Assembly (NCBI RefSeq): GCF_004345645.1
Contig: NZ_SLWS01000001.1
Coordinates: 1,243,546-1,307,545 of the forward strand
Direction of reading: 5' to 3'
DNA: 64,000 bases
Origin: Actinocrispum wychmicini
GTDB lineage: Bacteria > Actinomycetota > Actinomycetes > Mycobacteriales > Pseudonocardiaceae
The notes beneath the pieces are model-generated. The model saw nothing but the letters and a program-made list of their open reading frames with translations, did no database searches and was not told where the DNA came from. Positions 10,505 through 18,999 of this stretch are shown piece after piece; position 1 is the first letter of the stretch; every line of letters starts with the position of its first letter. The position numbers and the translations under genes are program-made.

Positions 10505-11074
10505 ATGCCGAAAGCACTGCGCCTGACTGGCAACCCGGACGCCGACAAGCTGCTGAGCAAGGATCCGTTCGCGCTGCTCACCGGGCTGCTGCTGGATCAG
10601 CAGTTCCCGATGGAGCATGCGTTCGCCGGCCCGCAGAAGATCGCCGACCGGATGGCCGGGTTCAGCATCACCAAGATCGCGGACGCCGACGTGGAGGAGT
10701 TCGTCGAGCTGTGCGTGCAGCCGCCCGCGATCCACCGGTACGGCGGCTCGATGGCCCGCCGGGTCCACGCGCTGGCCCAGTACGTCCTGGAGCACTACGA
10801 CGGCAAGGCCGACAAGATCTGGAAGTCCGGCAAGCCCGACGGCAAGGAAGTACTCAAGCGGGTGAAGGCGCTTCCCGGATACGGCGACCAGAAGGCCAGG
10901 ATCTTCGTGGCGTTGCTCGGCAAACAGCTGGGCGTCACCCCGGAGGGATGGCGTGAGGCAGCCGGTGCGTACGGCGAGGACGGGTCACGGCGTTCCATCG
11001 CCGACGTCACCAGTCCGGAAACCCTGGCGGAGGTCCGGGCCTTCAAGAAGGCGGCCAAAGCCGCCGCGAAGTGA
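10505..11074 (+). CDS. HhH-GPD-type base-excision repair protein
   Basis: 189 residues. The N-terminal half (DPFALLTGLLLDQQFPMEHAF) matches the helix that begins the HhH-GPD glycosylase fold, and RVKALPGYGDQKARIFVALLGKQ near residues 117-140 is the helix-hairpin-helix DNA-binding element. The usual glycosylase aspartate in GxG-D is not obvious, and no 4Fe-4S cysteine cluster is present, unlike endonuclease III. The family is known only as HhH-GPD-type repair protein in actinomycetes, so the lesion recognised is unknown. A Lys/Ala-rich tail ends the protein. Confidence 0.8.
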   Translation: MPKALRLTGNPDADKLLSKDPFALLTGLLLDQQFPMEHAFAGPQKIADRMAGFSITKIADADVEEFVELCVQPPAIHRYGGSMARRVHALAQYVLEHYDGKADKIWKSGKPDGKEVLKRVKALPGYGDQKARIFVALLGKQLGVTPEGWREAAGAYGEDGSRRSIADVTSPETLAEVRAFKKAAKAAAK

Positions 11075-11139
11075 CACCTGGTTGGCGGAACGCCGCGGCG
11101 GGAGAGTTCGCGACACTCTGGTGTGGAGGTGAACCACCT

Positions 11140-11334
11140 ATGCACGCGACTGCGGGTGATCGGCTTCTCGTCCACGGCAAGAACGTGGGCCTTGCCGAAC
11201 GGCACGGTGAGATCATCGAGGTGCGGGGGCCGGACGGCTCGCCGCCTTACCTCGTGCGGTTCTCCGACGGGCACGAAGGACTGGTGTACCCCGGTCCGGA
11301 CTGTGTGGTGGAGCCGGCCGACTCCGAACGCTGA
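11140..11334 (+). CDS. DUF1918 small protein
   Basis: 64 residues from ATG 11140, with GGAGG 8 nt upstream. The sequence shows the family pattern: GDRLLVHGKNVG at the start, an acidic GEIIEVRGPDGSPPYLVRF centre and DGHEGLVYPGPDC. DUF1918 proteins are small SH3-like beta-barrels, widespread in actinomycetes, with no proven function. Its last 88 bases run antisense to the 3' end of the downstream MFS gene, so both C-termini share DNA. Confidence 0.85.
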   Translation: MHATAGDRLLVHGKNVGLAERHGEIIEVRGPDGSPPYLVRFSDGHEGLVYPGPDCVVEPADSER

Positions 11335-12452
11335 GTCGCCACAACCAGAACAACCAGGGCGACGGCGGCGACAGCCGCCGCCACGGGCCCGAGCGCGCGT
11401 GTCCCGGAGAACTCGATCACCAGCCCACCGGCCACTCCGGACAGTCCGATACCCAGGTAGATCGCGGCCGCGTTGACCGCGAGCACCAGGCCTGCGGTGG
11501 TCGGCGCGATGTCCACCAGCCGGTGTTGCATCGGTGGGTTGATCGACCACACCGACATCCCCCACAGCAGCAGGATCACCACGGCGCCGGCCACGCCGGT
11601 CGCCGCGAACGGCAACACGGCCATGGTGACCACGCAGCCGGCCAGCGACACGATCAACGGCCCCCTGGTGCCCAGCCGGTCGGTCACCCGCCCACCGGCG
11701 ATGTTCCCCAGCACCCCGCCGAGGCCGTAGACGAACAGCAGCAGGCTGATCATCCAGCCACTCACACCGGTGACGTCGTTGAGCAACTCGGTGAGATACG
11801 TGTACACGCTCACGCCGGCGATCGACACCAGCAGTGTCACCACAAGCAACGGGAGAACCCGCCTGTCGGCGACGACCCGCAGGCGCTCCCGCAACCCCAC
11901 GGCAGGCGGCGCCGCGACAGACGGAACGACCAGACGGACACTGACGGCCGCGATCGCGATCAACCCCGCGACCAACGCGAACACCCCGCGGTATCCCAGA
12001 GGTTCGGCCAGCAGACTGCCCAACGGGATCCCCACGACCAACGCCATCGTGAGGCCACCGAACACGGTCGCGATGGCGCGCGCCCTGCGCTCCGGCGGGT
12101 TCAACTCCGTCACGACTGTCGTCGCAGTCGGCGTGTACACGGCCGCGCCGAGCGCGGTGACTATGCGCGCGATGAAGAGCGTCACGTAGTTGGGCGCGAT
12201 GGCGGCGAGAGCGTTCCCCACAGCCATGACGGCCATCGCGACGACGAGCAGCCGTCGCCGTTCCCACCGCCCGGTGGCCGCGGCCAGCAAGGGAGACGCG
12301 ACGGCGTACGTCAGTGCGAACGCGGTCAGCAGTTGGCCCGTCGCGGTGACCGACACGTGCAGCTCGGCGGACACCTCCGGCAGCACCCCGGCGATGACCT
12401 GGGCACTCGTGCCCGCCGCGAACGTCCCGGTGGCCAGCAGATGGTTCCGCAC
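11247..12452 (-). CDS. MFS transporter (DHA1-type, sugar/drug efflux-like)
   Basis: 401 residues with twelve hydrophobic segments, starting at GTG 12452. The segment GRWERRRLLV between membrane segments 2 and 3 and ALGAAVYTPTATTVVTELNPPERRARAIA fit the DHA1/AraJ-like efflux group. The second half carries GGRVTDRLGTRGPLI, the repeat of the cytoplasmic A-motif. Substrate cannot be predicted. The hydrophilic tail overlaps the DUF1918 gene tail to tail. No regulator is adjacent; upstream lies the remnant of an oxidoreductase. Confidence 0.88.
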   Translation of the reverse strand: MRNHLLATGTFAAGTSAQVIAGVLPEVSAELHVSVTATGQLLTAFALTYAVASPLLAAATGRWERRRLLVVAMAVMAVGNALAAIAPNYVTLFIARIVTALGAAVYTPTATTVVTELNPPERRARAIATVFGGLTMALVVGIPLGSLLAEPLGYRGVFALVAGLIAIAAVSVRLVVPSVAAPPAVGLRERLRVVADRRVLPLLVVTLLVSIAGVSVYTYLTELLNDVTGVSGWMISLLLFVYGLGGVLGNIAGGRVTDRLGTRGPLIVSLAGCVVTMAVLPFAATGVAGAVVILLLWGMSVWSINPPMQHRLVDIAPTTAGLVLAVNAAAIYLGIGLSGVAGGLVIEFSGTRALGPVAAAVAAVALVVLVVATQRSESAGSTTQSGPGYTSPSCPSENRTR

Positions 12453-12579
12453 TAGCTCACGACCTCAGCCAAAGCGGGGGTGGACGGTTCGGGTGACCAG
12501 GCCATCCCGGGCCAGCCGGTATCCACCAGGTACCTACCTCCCACCAGTGTGCCTTCTTACGGCGGATACTAGCTGGGCG

Positions 12580-12678
12580 ATGGCGCGCACACCGCCGCTC
12601 GCCGGAGCGGCCCAAGCGCACCAACTGAGCGAAGCCGGCCGGATGAGCGGCAAGATCGTGCTGGTAGCCGGGACTGGG
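12580..12678 (+). pseudogene. remnant of a quinone oxidoreductase/zinc-type alcohol dehydrogenase C-terminus
   Basis: Read on the plus strand from 12601, the translation contains AGAAQAHQLSEAGRMSGKIV followed by LVAG. This resembles the conserved C-terminal end of NADPH:quinone oxidoreductases (usually AxxAHxxxExGxxxGKIVL). No Rossmann fold or N-terminal part is nearby, and the frame runs on without a natural stop into the antisense of the DUF4267 gene. Only the last 25-30 residues of the former gene appear to survive between the two neighbours. A chance match over so short a stretch cannot be excluded. Confidence 0.4.
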
Positions 12679-13044
12679 CTAACCGGCCAGGAACAGCACG
12701 CCGCCGATGATCACCACGAGCGCGGTCGCGCCGTGGATTCCGTAGGCGGCGGCTTTGCTTCCTCTGTTCCGCAGGATTGTCATGGCGTCGCCGGTGGGGG
12801 TGATCGCGGCGGCGAGCATCAGGTAGCCGGCGACTTCGAACTGTCCCAGGGCCAGCGGGATCAGGACCGACAGGCCGGAGACGACGTCCCGGATCCCTTT
12901 CAGGTTCAGCCACGACGTCTCGTTCGGCCAGGTGGGCAGGCCGAAGGACTTCGCTGTCCGCGCCGGGGCGAGCAGGTACTGGCTGCCCACGAAGATGATG
13001 CCGAGGCCGGACAGGATCGCGATGCCCATGGCGATGTAGTGCAT
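12679..13044 (-). CDS. DUF4267 membrane protein
   Basis: 121 residues from ATG 13044, with AGGAGA 7 nt upstream. Four membrane segments are visible, starting with IAMGIAILSGLGIIFVGSQYLL. The LAPARTAKSFGLP sequence and LKGIRDVVSGL after segment 1, and TPTGDAMTILRNRGSKAAAYGIHG later, match the DUF4267 family. Function unknown. It is divergent from a TetR-family gene across an 84-nt spacer carrying two identical palindromes, so it is very probably the regulator's target. Confidence 0.8.
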   Translation of the reverse strand: MHYIAMGIAILSGLGIIFVGSQYLLAPARTAKSFGLPTWPNETSWLNLKGIRDVVSGLSVLIPLALGQFEVAGYLMLAAAITPTGDAMTILRNRGSKAAAYGIHGATALVVIIGGVLFLAG

Positions 13045-13054
13045 GCTCGTTCTC

Positions 13055-13118
13055 CTAGCGGTGCTAGATGTTAGAGCGACGCTAACACAAGCAGCGCTCT
13101 GTGCGCTAGCGGTGCTAG
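13055..13118. promoter_or_regulatory. twin palindromic operators between DUF4267 and TetR genes
   Basis: The 13-bp palindrome CTAGCGGTGCTAG occurs twice, at 13055-13067 and 13106-13118, exactly 51 bp apart. Between them lies a further inverted repeat, TGTTAG-N7-CTAACA (13069-13087). The first copy abuts the RBS of the DUF4267 gene. The second overlaps a TAGGAT -10-like hexamer (13116-13121) placed 7 nt before the TetR GTG, so the regulator transcript may be leaderless. The layout fits a TetR protein repressing itself and its divergent neighbour. Confidence 0.6.
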
Positions 13119-13128
13119 GATTCCTAGT

Positions 13129-13689
13129 GTGTCCGTCCAAGCACGCCGCGAGCGGGAACGCGCCAGGCGGCAGCAGTTGATCATCACGACCGCGCGGGAC
13201 CTGGCCGAGGCGGAGGGGTGGGACGCGGTCACCACCCGCCGGCTGGCCCAGCTGATCGAGTACAGCCAACCCGTGCTCTACAGCCATTTCGCGGGCAAGG
13301 ACGCGATTGTCGGCGCGGTCGCGCTTGAGGGGTTCGCCGAGCTGGCGGCGGAGCTCGGCCGGCGCCGAGGGCTGGAGCCGCTGGTCCGCGCCTATGTCGA
13401 CTTCGCCGAAGCCAACCCGGCGGTGTACGACGCCATGTTCACGCTGTCGACGCCGCTGCGGTTCGCGCAGGAGGAGACTCCGGAGCCAATGAAGGCGGGG
13501 TTCAACGCGATCCTGGAGGTGCTCCGGCCGCTCGCCGGCGAGAAGGATCTCGGCATCTTCACCGAAGTGGTGTGGAGTGCGCTACACGGCCAGGTGATGT
13601 TGACCCGCGGCGGCCGGACGCCCAAGGAGAGCCAGCGCAAGCGGCTGGCCATGTTCGTCGACCTGGTTCACGCCGGAGCCGTGGCGTAG
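13129..13689 (+). CDS. TetR-family repressor (WHG-domain type)
   Basis: 186 residues. The N-terminal helix-turn-helix is clear: ARDLAEAEGWDAVTTRRLAQ followed by IEYSQPVLYSHFAGKDAIVGAV (residues ~22-65). The C-terminal ligand domain contains VRAYVDFAEANPAVYDAMF and VWSALHGQVMLTRGGR, the pattern of the WHG subgroup. Inducer unknown. It probably binds the CTAGC/GCTAG palindromes just upstream and controls itself and the divergent DUF4267 gene. Its last 22 bases overlap the convergent methyltransferase gene. Confidence 0.9.
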   Translation: MSVQARRERERARRQQLIITTARDLAEAEGWDAVTTRRLAQLIEYSQPVLYSHFAGKDAIVGAVALEGFAELAAELGRRRGLEPLVRAYVDFAEANPAVYDAMFTLSTPLRFAQEETPEPMKAGFNAILEVLRPLAGEKDLGIFTEVVWSALHGQVMLTRGGRTPKESQRKRLAMFVDLVHAGAVA

Positions 13690-14264
13690 ACGAGGAAGGC
13701 CACGCGCCCGCTCGACGCCTCGATGCGGTGCGCGACCGGGTTCAGGTAGCCGGTGGCGACCGCCGCGGCTTCCGCCACAGTGGTCGGCAGCGCCAGGTCG
13801 GTGGCGACGAGCGGGGCGAACGCGCTGGACGGGGTGAACGTGGTCGCCAGCGGCAGGCTGAACGCGATCGTCCCGCTCGGCCGTAACACCCGCAGCCAGT
13901 CCTTCAACGCCGCGTTCCCCAGGAAATGCAGCGAGGACGCACACACCACGAGGTCCGCGCTCGCGTCGGGGACAGGCGCGGGCACGGCCGGCGCGACCTG
14001 CCACCTGATCTTGCCCTCCGGGTCCTGCACCGCGGCCTTCTCCAGGGCGCGGGCAATCATCCCAGCGGACAGGTCGACCGCCACGACATCGCGCGCGCCC
14101 AGGTGCTGCAACGCGGCGAACGCGGCCGCGCCCGTCCCGGTGGCGATGTCGACGACCAGGTCCGGGGTGGGCGCGTCGGCCAGTCCGGCGACCAGCTTCT
14201 CCGCGACCACCTGGTGGAACAGGTCATCGTCGTAGTGAGTGGCGATCTCGTCGAACACGTTCAC
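13668..14264 (-). CDS. class I SAM-dependent methyltransferase
   Basis: 198 residues from GTG 14264. SAM-binding motif I is VVDIATGTGAAAF (~37-49), followed by the acidic VAVDLSAGM after strand 2 and the motif II-like ASADLVVCASSLHFL. This is the UbiE/COQ5-like (Methyltransf_11) type, which usually acts on small molecules. The C-terminal half is short, so substrate cannot be guessed. It overlaps the TetR gene tail to tail. The kinase gene next to it is on the same strand, 18 nt upstream. Confidence 0.85.
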   Translation of the reverse strand: MNVFDEIATHYDDDLFHQVVAEKLVAGLADAPTPDLVVDIATGTGAAAFAALQHLGARDVVAVDLSAGMIARALEKAAVQDPEGKIRWQVAPAVPAPVPDASADLVVCASSLHFLGNAALKDWLRVLRPSGTIAFSLPLATTFTPSSAFAPLVATDLALPTTVAEAAAVATGYLNPVAHRIEASSGRVAFLVYATAPA

Positions 14265-14282
14265 CCGGCGGATGGTAATCGG

Positions 14283-15653
14283 TCACCCGGTAGTGAAGCT
14301 CGCGCCCGAGTGTTGACCGCCCTTGCCCGATCCGATGCAGTAGAAGTACGGCCGGCCGTTGGTACCCGCTCTGGACGGCAGCACCGAGATCGACCACCCG
14401 TCCGTGGTGGCTCCCGGGTGCGTCCGGGTCCGCATCACGTCCGCCGTACAGACCTTGGTGACTTCCGGCAGACGGACGATGTCGGACTGTTGGAGGTCCA
14501 TCGCGTCGTCCGGCAGCCAGCCGCCGGCGAACGCCTCCCAGTAGTGCGGCACCTCGCACCGGGCGCTGCCCGCCGACGCCGGTTTGCCGCCGATGACCAC
14601 CGTCCCCTGGAAGCAGGCACTGGCGGCCATGCAGTATCCGACGTCGCACGGCTTGAGCCTCGGCGGCGGCGGCACGGCTGGTTCGGTCGTCGATGAGGCA
14701 CTGGCAGGTTCGGTCGGCGGCGCCGCGTCCTGAGTGACTACCGGCTTGTGGGTCAACAGCAGGAAGACGGTCACGGCGGCCAGTACGGCCAGGACCACGG
14801 CCGCCGCGGGCCACAGCCATCGTCGTGGCTTGACGACTGGGACCGGTGCGGCGCCACGGAGTTCGTCGGCGAAGAGCCCTGCGCTGGGCGTACGGGCTGA
14901 TGACTCCGCTGCGAGTGCCCGGATCAGCGCCGCGTTCACGTTCGGCGGCGCCCCTTTGATGGGCTGGATCTCGCCGCGCAGCGCGGTTGCCAACTGGTCG
15001 AGCGAGGTGGCCGGCCAGGGGATGTCACGAGGATTGCGGCCGGTGGCGATGGTGTAGAGGGTCGCGGCGAGCGAGTACACGTCCGCGGCCGGGGTCGGCG
15101 CGCTCCAGGCGAAGGCTTCGGGCGCCGCGTACGAGGGACTCAACGCGCCCAACGTGATCGTGGCCTCCTGGGCGTCCAGGATCGCCGCGAGCCCGAAGTC
15201 CGCGAGCTTCACCGCGCCGAAGCCGTCGATGAGCACGTTGGCCGGCTTGATGTCCCGGTGCAGCACACCGGCCGCGTGCGCCTGCCCGAGCGCGTCCGCG
15301 AGTCGCAGCCCGATGTCGACCACGCGCTCGACGGGCAACGGACCCTCTCGCGCGAGCAGGTCCGCCAGCGACCCGCCTGAGCACAGCTCCATGACGATGT
15401 ACGGCCGGCCATCCGTGGTCACGCCCGCGTCGTACACCGAGACCACGTGCGGGTGACCGGACAGCCGGGCCGCGGCGCGCGCCTCACGGAGGAACTTGTC
15501 GCGTTCGGCTTGGGCGTTCAGCACCCGGTTGTCCAGCTTGACGGCCACGTCCCGGTCGATCCGGACCTGCCGGGCCCGGTACACCACGCCGAAGCCGCCG
15601 CTGCCCAGCTCACCGGTGATCGCGAGCCCCGGGATGTCCGGTAATCCGTCCAC
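14283..15653 (-). CDS. Pkn-type serine/threonine protein kinase with cysteine-rich ectodomain
   Basis: 456 residues from GTG 15653. The cytoplasmic kinase domain (about 8-265) is complete: glycine loop GSGGFGVV (17-24), VAVK with Lys39, HRDIKPAN with catalytic Asp134, DFG (152-154) and AAPE. One membrane segment (WLWPAAAVVLAVLAAVTVF, about 300-320) leads to an extracellular domain with about six cysteines. RCEVPHYWEAFAGGWLP in that domain resembles the CxxPHxxE motif of the septum-formation domain. There are no PASTA repeats, so it is not a PknB orthologue. The gene is 11 nt after the membrane hydrolase gene and probably coupled to it. Confidence 0.92.
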   Translation of the reverse strand: MDGLPDIPGLAITGELGSGGFGVVYRARQVRIDRDVAVKLDNRVLNAQAERDKFLREARAAARLSGHPHVVSVYDAGVTTDGRPYIVMELCSGGSLADLLAREGPLPVERVVDIGLRLADALGQAHAAGVLHRDIKPANVLIDGFGAVKLADFGLAAILDAQEATITLGALSPSYAAPEAFAWSAPTPAADVYSLAATLYTIATGRNPRDIPWPATSLDQLATALRGEIQPIKGAPPNVNAALIRALAAESSARTPSAGLFADELRGAAPVPVVKPRRWLWPAAAVVLAVLAAVTVFLLLTHKPVVTQDAAPPTEPASASSTTEPAVPPPPRLKPCDVGYCMAASACFQGTVVIGGKPASAGSARCEVPHYWEAFAGGWLPDDAMDLQQSDIVRLPEVTKVCTADVMRTRTHPGATTDGWSISVLPSRAGTNGRPYFYCIGSGKGGQHSGASFTTG

Positions 15654-15664
15654 GGCGACACAGC

Positions 15665-16474
15665 CTATGTCCAGGGCAGCAGCTTCACTCCACCGAGGAA
15701 CGGCAACGCGCCGGTGTGCTGCAGGGCGGCGAGGCCCAGCCAGATCGACAACAGCGTGATGATCGGCGCCACGATCACCAGCTCGACGGTTCCGCCCGTG
15801 CGCATCCGCATGATCTTCGGCGGTGCCACCGGGTACCAGGTCTTGCCGCCCAACGGGATCGGCCACAGCATCGGGCAGCCCTGTTCGGTGATGGCGTCCC
15901 CGAGGTAGTGCGCGACGCATCCGATGCCGACCGCCACCCCGCACGCGGCCGCGTTGGCCGACGTCCGGTCCGTCCACATCAGACATAACGCGGTCAGCGC
16001 GATGGACGCGACGGTGATCACCAACGCGTCGTTCCTGCCGTCCCACTTGTGCAGCACGCCGCGGATCGCCAGGCCGCAGAACACGAACATCAGGACGGGC
16101 AGCGCCCACTTCTGGCTGGCCAGCACCACGGACGTGGTGATGATCGCCGCGACCACGGCGAAGAACACGGTGTGGGTCAGGCCGCGGTGGCCGCCGTGCC
16201 GGTTGGCGTCCCGTCTCGTCCGGGTCAGCCGGTACACGCCGTGGCTCATGCCGTGCAGCAGGCTGGAGAAGCCCTGGCTGATCGAGCCGAACGTGCGGGA
16301 GATCGTGGACGACGGGTGGTCCAGGTCGGGCAACAGCGCGCCGCCGGTCGCCAGCACCGCCCCGACCACCCAGGCGCGCGGGCTGAGCTGCCCGATCGCG
16401 TGGTCGGTCGCGAGCGCGGTCACGGCCGACCACACGAGTAAGCCGCTCATCGCGTGCGTGGGTCCGGTCGCCAT
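15665..16474 (-). CDS. YdjM/LexA-binding-type membrane-bound metal-dependent hydrolase
   Basis: 269 residues with about seven membrane segments. The family signature is visible as THAMSG at the start, LLPDLDHPSSTISR, then GGHRGLTHTVFF and AHYLGDAITEQG. The histidines and aspartates in these four sites form the predicted metal centre. The family (DUF457) is annotated as inner-membrane hydrolase, but no substrate is established. GAGGGGAA is the RBS; it lies inside an inverted repeat (CCCTCAG-N9-CTGAGGG, 16482-16504), so translation may be tuned by RNA folding. The Ser/Thr kinase gene follows after 11 nt. Confidence 0.8.
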   Translation of the reverse strand: MATGPTHAMSGLLVWSAVTALATDHAIGQLSPRAWVVGAVLATGGALLPDLDHPSSTISRTFGSISQGFSSLLHGMSHGVYRLTRTRRDANRHGGHRGLTHTVFFAVVAAIITTSVVLASQKWALPVLMFVFCGLAIRGVLHKWDGRNDALVITVASIALTALCLMWTDRTSANAAACGVAVGIGCVAHYLGDAITEQGCPMLWPIPLGGKTWYPVAPPKIMRMRTGGTVELVIVAPIITLLSIWLGLAALQHTGALPFLGGVKLLPWT

Positions 16475-16632
16475 GAGTTCCCCCTCAGGAAGATCGACTG
16501 AGGGAGCCTACCGAGCCGGGCATACCATCCGGTCCAAGTGACGGCCGCGACACGGCCACCAAAATGAGCCAGTACGCTTGTACTGTTAAATCGACTCAAG
16601 GACGAGATATCCCGGGAGAGGAACCCAGGCAG

Positions 16633-17847
16633 ATGGCCAAGATCAAGGTCGAGGGGACGGTCGTCGAACTTGACGGCGACGAGATGACGCGCATCATCTG
16701 GCAGTTCATCAAGGACAAGCTGATCCACCCGTACCTGGATGTCGACCTCGACTACTACGACCTGGGCATCGAGCACCGGGACGCGACCGACGACCAGGTC
16801 ACGGTCGACGCGGCCAACGCCATCGCCCGGCACGGCGTCGGCGTCAAGTGCGCCACGATCACCCCGGACGAGGCGCGGGTCGAGGAGTTCGGCCTGAAGA
16901 AGATGTGGCTGTCGCCGAACGGCACCATCCGGAACATTCTCGGCGGCGTGATCTTCCGCGAGCCCATCGTCATCTCGAACATCCCGCGGCTGGTGCCGGG
17001 CTGGACCAAGCCGATCATCATCGGCCGCCACGCCCACGGCGACCAGTACAAGGCGACCAACTTCAAGGTGCCCGGCGCCGGTGAGCTGACCATCACGTTC
17101 ACCCCGGCGGACGGCTCCGAGCCGATCCAGCACGTGGTCGCCAACTACGGCCCGGACGGCGGCGTCGCGTTGGGGATGTTCAACTTCAACAAGTCGATCG
17201 AGGACTTCGCGCGCGCGTCCCTGCGATACGGCCTCGAGCGCCAGTACCCGGTGTACATGTCCACCAAGAACACCATCCTCAAGGCGTACGACGGCGCCTT
17301 CAAGGACATCTTCCAGCGCGTGTTCGAGGAGGAGTTCAAGGCGGACTTCGACGCCAAGGGCCTGACCTACGAGCACCGGCTGATCGACGACATGGTCGCG
17401 GCCGCGCTGAAGTGGGAGGGCGGCTACGTCTGGGCGTGCAAGAACTACGACGGTGACGTCCAGTCCGACACCGTGGCGCAGGGCTTCGGCTCGCTCGGCC
17501 TGATGACGTCCGTGCTGATGACACCGGACGGCAAGGTCGAGGCGGAGGCCGCGCACGGCACCGTGACCCGGCACTACCGCCAGCACCAGGCCGGCAAGCC
17601 GACGTCCACCAACCCGATCGCGTCGATCTACGCCTGGACCCGTGGCCTGGAGGCCAGGGGCAAGCAGGACGGCACGCCCGAGGTCATCGGCTTCGCGAAC
17701 ACCCTGGAGAAGGTCGTCATCGAGACCGTCGAGAGCGGCAAGATGACCAAGGACCTGGCCCTGCTGGTCGGCCCGGACCAGCCGTGGCAGACCACCGAGG
17801 AGTTCCTGGCCACGCTGGACGAGAACTTGCGGCGCAAGATGGCGTGA
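16633..17847 (+). CDS. icd: NADP-dependent isocitrate dehydrogenase (eukaryotic-type)
   Basis: 404 residues from ATG 16633. An in-frame ATG at 16564 would add 23 residues that the family lacks. The enzyme oxidises isocitrate to 2-oxoglutarate with NADP. Landmarks: [12 protein letters not shown] at the N-terminus, the substrate loop [13 protein letters not shown], the two-residue [21 protein letters not shown] with metal-binding Asp, and [11 protein letters not shown] with the NADP-binding segment. This is the homodimeric type also found in eukaryotes, not the E. coli type or the monomeric 80-kDa enzyme. A hairpin terminator lies 32 nt after the stop. Confidence 0.96.
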   Translation: MAKIKVEGTVVELDGDEMTRIIWQFIKDKLIHPYLDVDLDYYDLGIEHRDATDDQVTVDAANAIARHGVGVKCATITPDEARVEEFGLKKMWLSPNGTIRNILGGVIFREPIVISNIPRLVPGWTKPIIIGRHAHGDQYKATNFKVPGAGELTITFTPADGSEPIQHVVANYGPDGGVALGMFNFNKSIEDFARASLRYGLERQYPVYMSTKNTILKAYDGAFKDIFQRVFEEEFKADFDAKGLTYEHRLIDDMVAAALKWEGGYVWACKNYDGDVQSDTVAQGFGSLGLMTSVLMTPDGKVEAEAAHGTVTRHYRQHQAGKPTSTNPIASIYAWTRGLEARGKQDGTPEVIGFANTLEKVVIETVESGKMTKDLALLVGPDQPWQTTEEFLATLDENLRRKMA

Positions 17848-17879
17848 GCTTGAACAAGGGTTGAAGACCAACTGGTGAG

Positions 17880-17916
17880 CCCCCGTGAGTCGACCGTGAA
17901 CCGAGACTCGCGGGGG
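17880..17916 (+). terminator. terminator after icd
   Basis: CCCCCGTGAGTC (17880-17891) pairs with GACTCGCGGGGG (17905-17916) around a 13-nt loop, with one G-U wobble. There is no long T-run, as is usual for actinomycete terminators. Confidence 0.7.
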
Positions 17917-17955
17917 TCACTTGTGCGACCATGGTGACTACTGACAGTGGTGGAT

Positions 17956-17998
17956 CGCTGAGCCGGTGGACTTCACCGGGTGCATCTTCCGCTCAGCG
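17956..17998. repeat. nested inverted repeats upstream of the SH3-like gene
   Basis: CGCTGAGC (17956-17963) and GCTCAGCG (17991-17998) enclose a second perfect hairpin, CCGGTG/CACCGG (17963-17979). They lie 75-115 nt before the SH3-like gene and could be part of its leader RNA. No known riboswitch consensus is recognisable. Confidence 0.25.
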
Positions 17999-18071
17999 GT
18001 TCTACCCGACGGCAAGCTGCGATATACGTGGTCATGGTTGATCACTGAGCCAGGACGGGAGCGTGGGTGTC

Positions 18072-18410
18072 GTGCTGGGCCTGCCCAAACGAACGCTGAT
18101 AGTCATCGCCGTGCTGGTCGGGGTCATCGTGTTGTACGTGATCGGCAGCAACAAGCAGGCCGGTAACGCCAACAACGCCTCGCCCACGACCCCGGCGGCG
18201 AACGCCTCGCAATGCCGGGTGACGGTCACCGCGGACGTCCTGAAGGTCCGCGCGGCACCGGACGTGAAGTCGGCACAGGTCGGCAGCTACAAGCAGAAGG
18301 CCGAGGTGGACGCCGAGAAGGTCACCCAGAACGGCTTCCGGAAGCTGTCCGAGGGCCACTGGGTGTCGAACGACTTCGTCAAGCCGATCGCCGGCCGCGA
18401 CTGCGGCTGA
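18072..18410 (+). CDS. membrane-anchored SH3-like domain protein
   Basis: About 112 residues from GTG 18072, favoured because GGGAG lies 10 nt upstream; GTG 18063 would place the RBS almost on the start. One N-terminal membrane segment (TLIVIAVLVGVIVLYVIG) is followed by an Asn/Thr-rich linker. The small extracellular domain contains CRVTVTADVLKVRAAPD and ends in GHWVSNDFVKPI, the pattern of bacterial SH3 (SH3b) domains that bind peptidoglycan or proteins. Two cysteines bracket the domain and may form a disulfide. It probably sits at the cell wall; no partner is evident. Confidence 0.6.
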   Translation: MLGLPKRTLIVIAVLVGVIVLYVIGSNKQAGNANNASPTTPAANASQCRVTVTADVLKVRAAPDVKSAQVGSYKQKAEVDAEKVTQNGFRKLSEGHWVSNDFVKPIAGRDCG

Positions 18411-18449
18411 TCGCCGGACACGTACCCGGCGTTCCGTTACGGTGTGCCG

Positions 18450-18989
18450 GTGCGTTTGCTGATCAGTGCCGCCGCCGTCCTAGTACTGGTCGCCGGGTGT
18501 GCGAAGAGTGTCCAGGGCACGGCGCTGCCCGCTGACGACGTCGTCGCTACCACGGGCAGCAGCCGCCCCTCGTTGCCCAGAGTGACCGGCTCCCGCACAC
18601 CCCCGTCGAGCGGCTCGACGTCCGCCTCGGGCGACGGCGGGTCGGTTTCGGTGAGCGCCCTGCAGGGACACTGGGAGGGCACGTACATCTGTGGGCAGGG
18701 CGAGACCGGCCTGAAGCTGGACATCGGCGCGGCGGACACGATCGGCACGGCCGAGGTGACCTTCACCTTCTTCCCGCTGGCCAGCAACCCGCAGGCGGCG
18801 TCCGGCAGCTACGTGATGAAGCTGAGCGCGACCGCCGGCCAGTTGAAGTTCGTCCAGGACCACTGGGTCCAGCGGCCGAACGGGTACGACATGGTCGACC
18901 TGCTTGTGCAGGGTCAGCCCGAGTCGGACACGATGGACGGCAAGGTGGTGAACGCGTCATGCAGCACGTTCACCGTCACCCGCAAGTGA
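18450..18989 (+). CDS. putative lipoprotein
   Basis: About 179 residues from GTG 18450; GTG 18444 in the same frame is also possible. The signal peptide LLISAAAVLVLVAGC ends in a lipobox with Cys17, so the protein should be lipid-anchored outside the membrane. A long Ser/Thr/Gly-rich spacer follows (residues ~20-70). The folded part starts at GHWEGTYICGQGETGLKLDI and has a second Cys near the C-terminus, perhaps pairing with the first. The sequence resembles no family I can name. It sits between the SH3-like gene and the exonuclease gene on the same strand. Confidence 0.75.
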   Translation: MRLLISAAAVLVLVAGCAKSVQGTALPADDVVATTGSSRPSLPRVTGSRTPPSSGSTSASGDGGSVSVSALQGHWEGTYICGQGETGLKLDIGAADTIGTAEVTFTFFPLASNPQAASGSYVMKLSATAGQLKFVQDHWVQRPNGYDMVDLLVQGQPESDTMDGKVVNASCSTFTVTRK

Positions 18990-18999
18990 GGACACACCT

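Noticed and set aside
17950..18071. c-di-AMP or other known riboswitch upstream of the SH3-like gene
   Set aside because: Inverted repeats are present, but the conserved sequence blocks of the c-di-AMP riboswitch are not.
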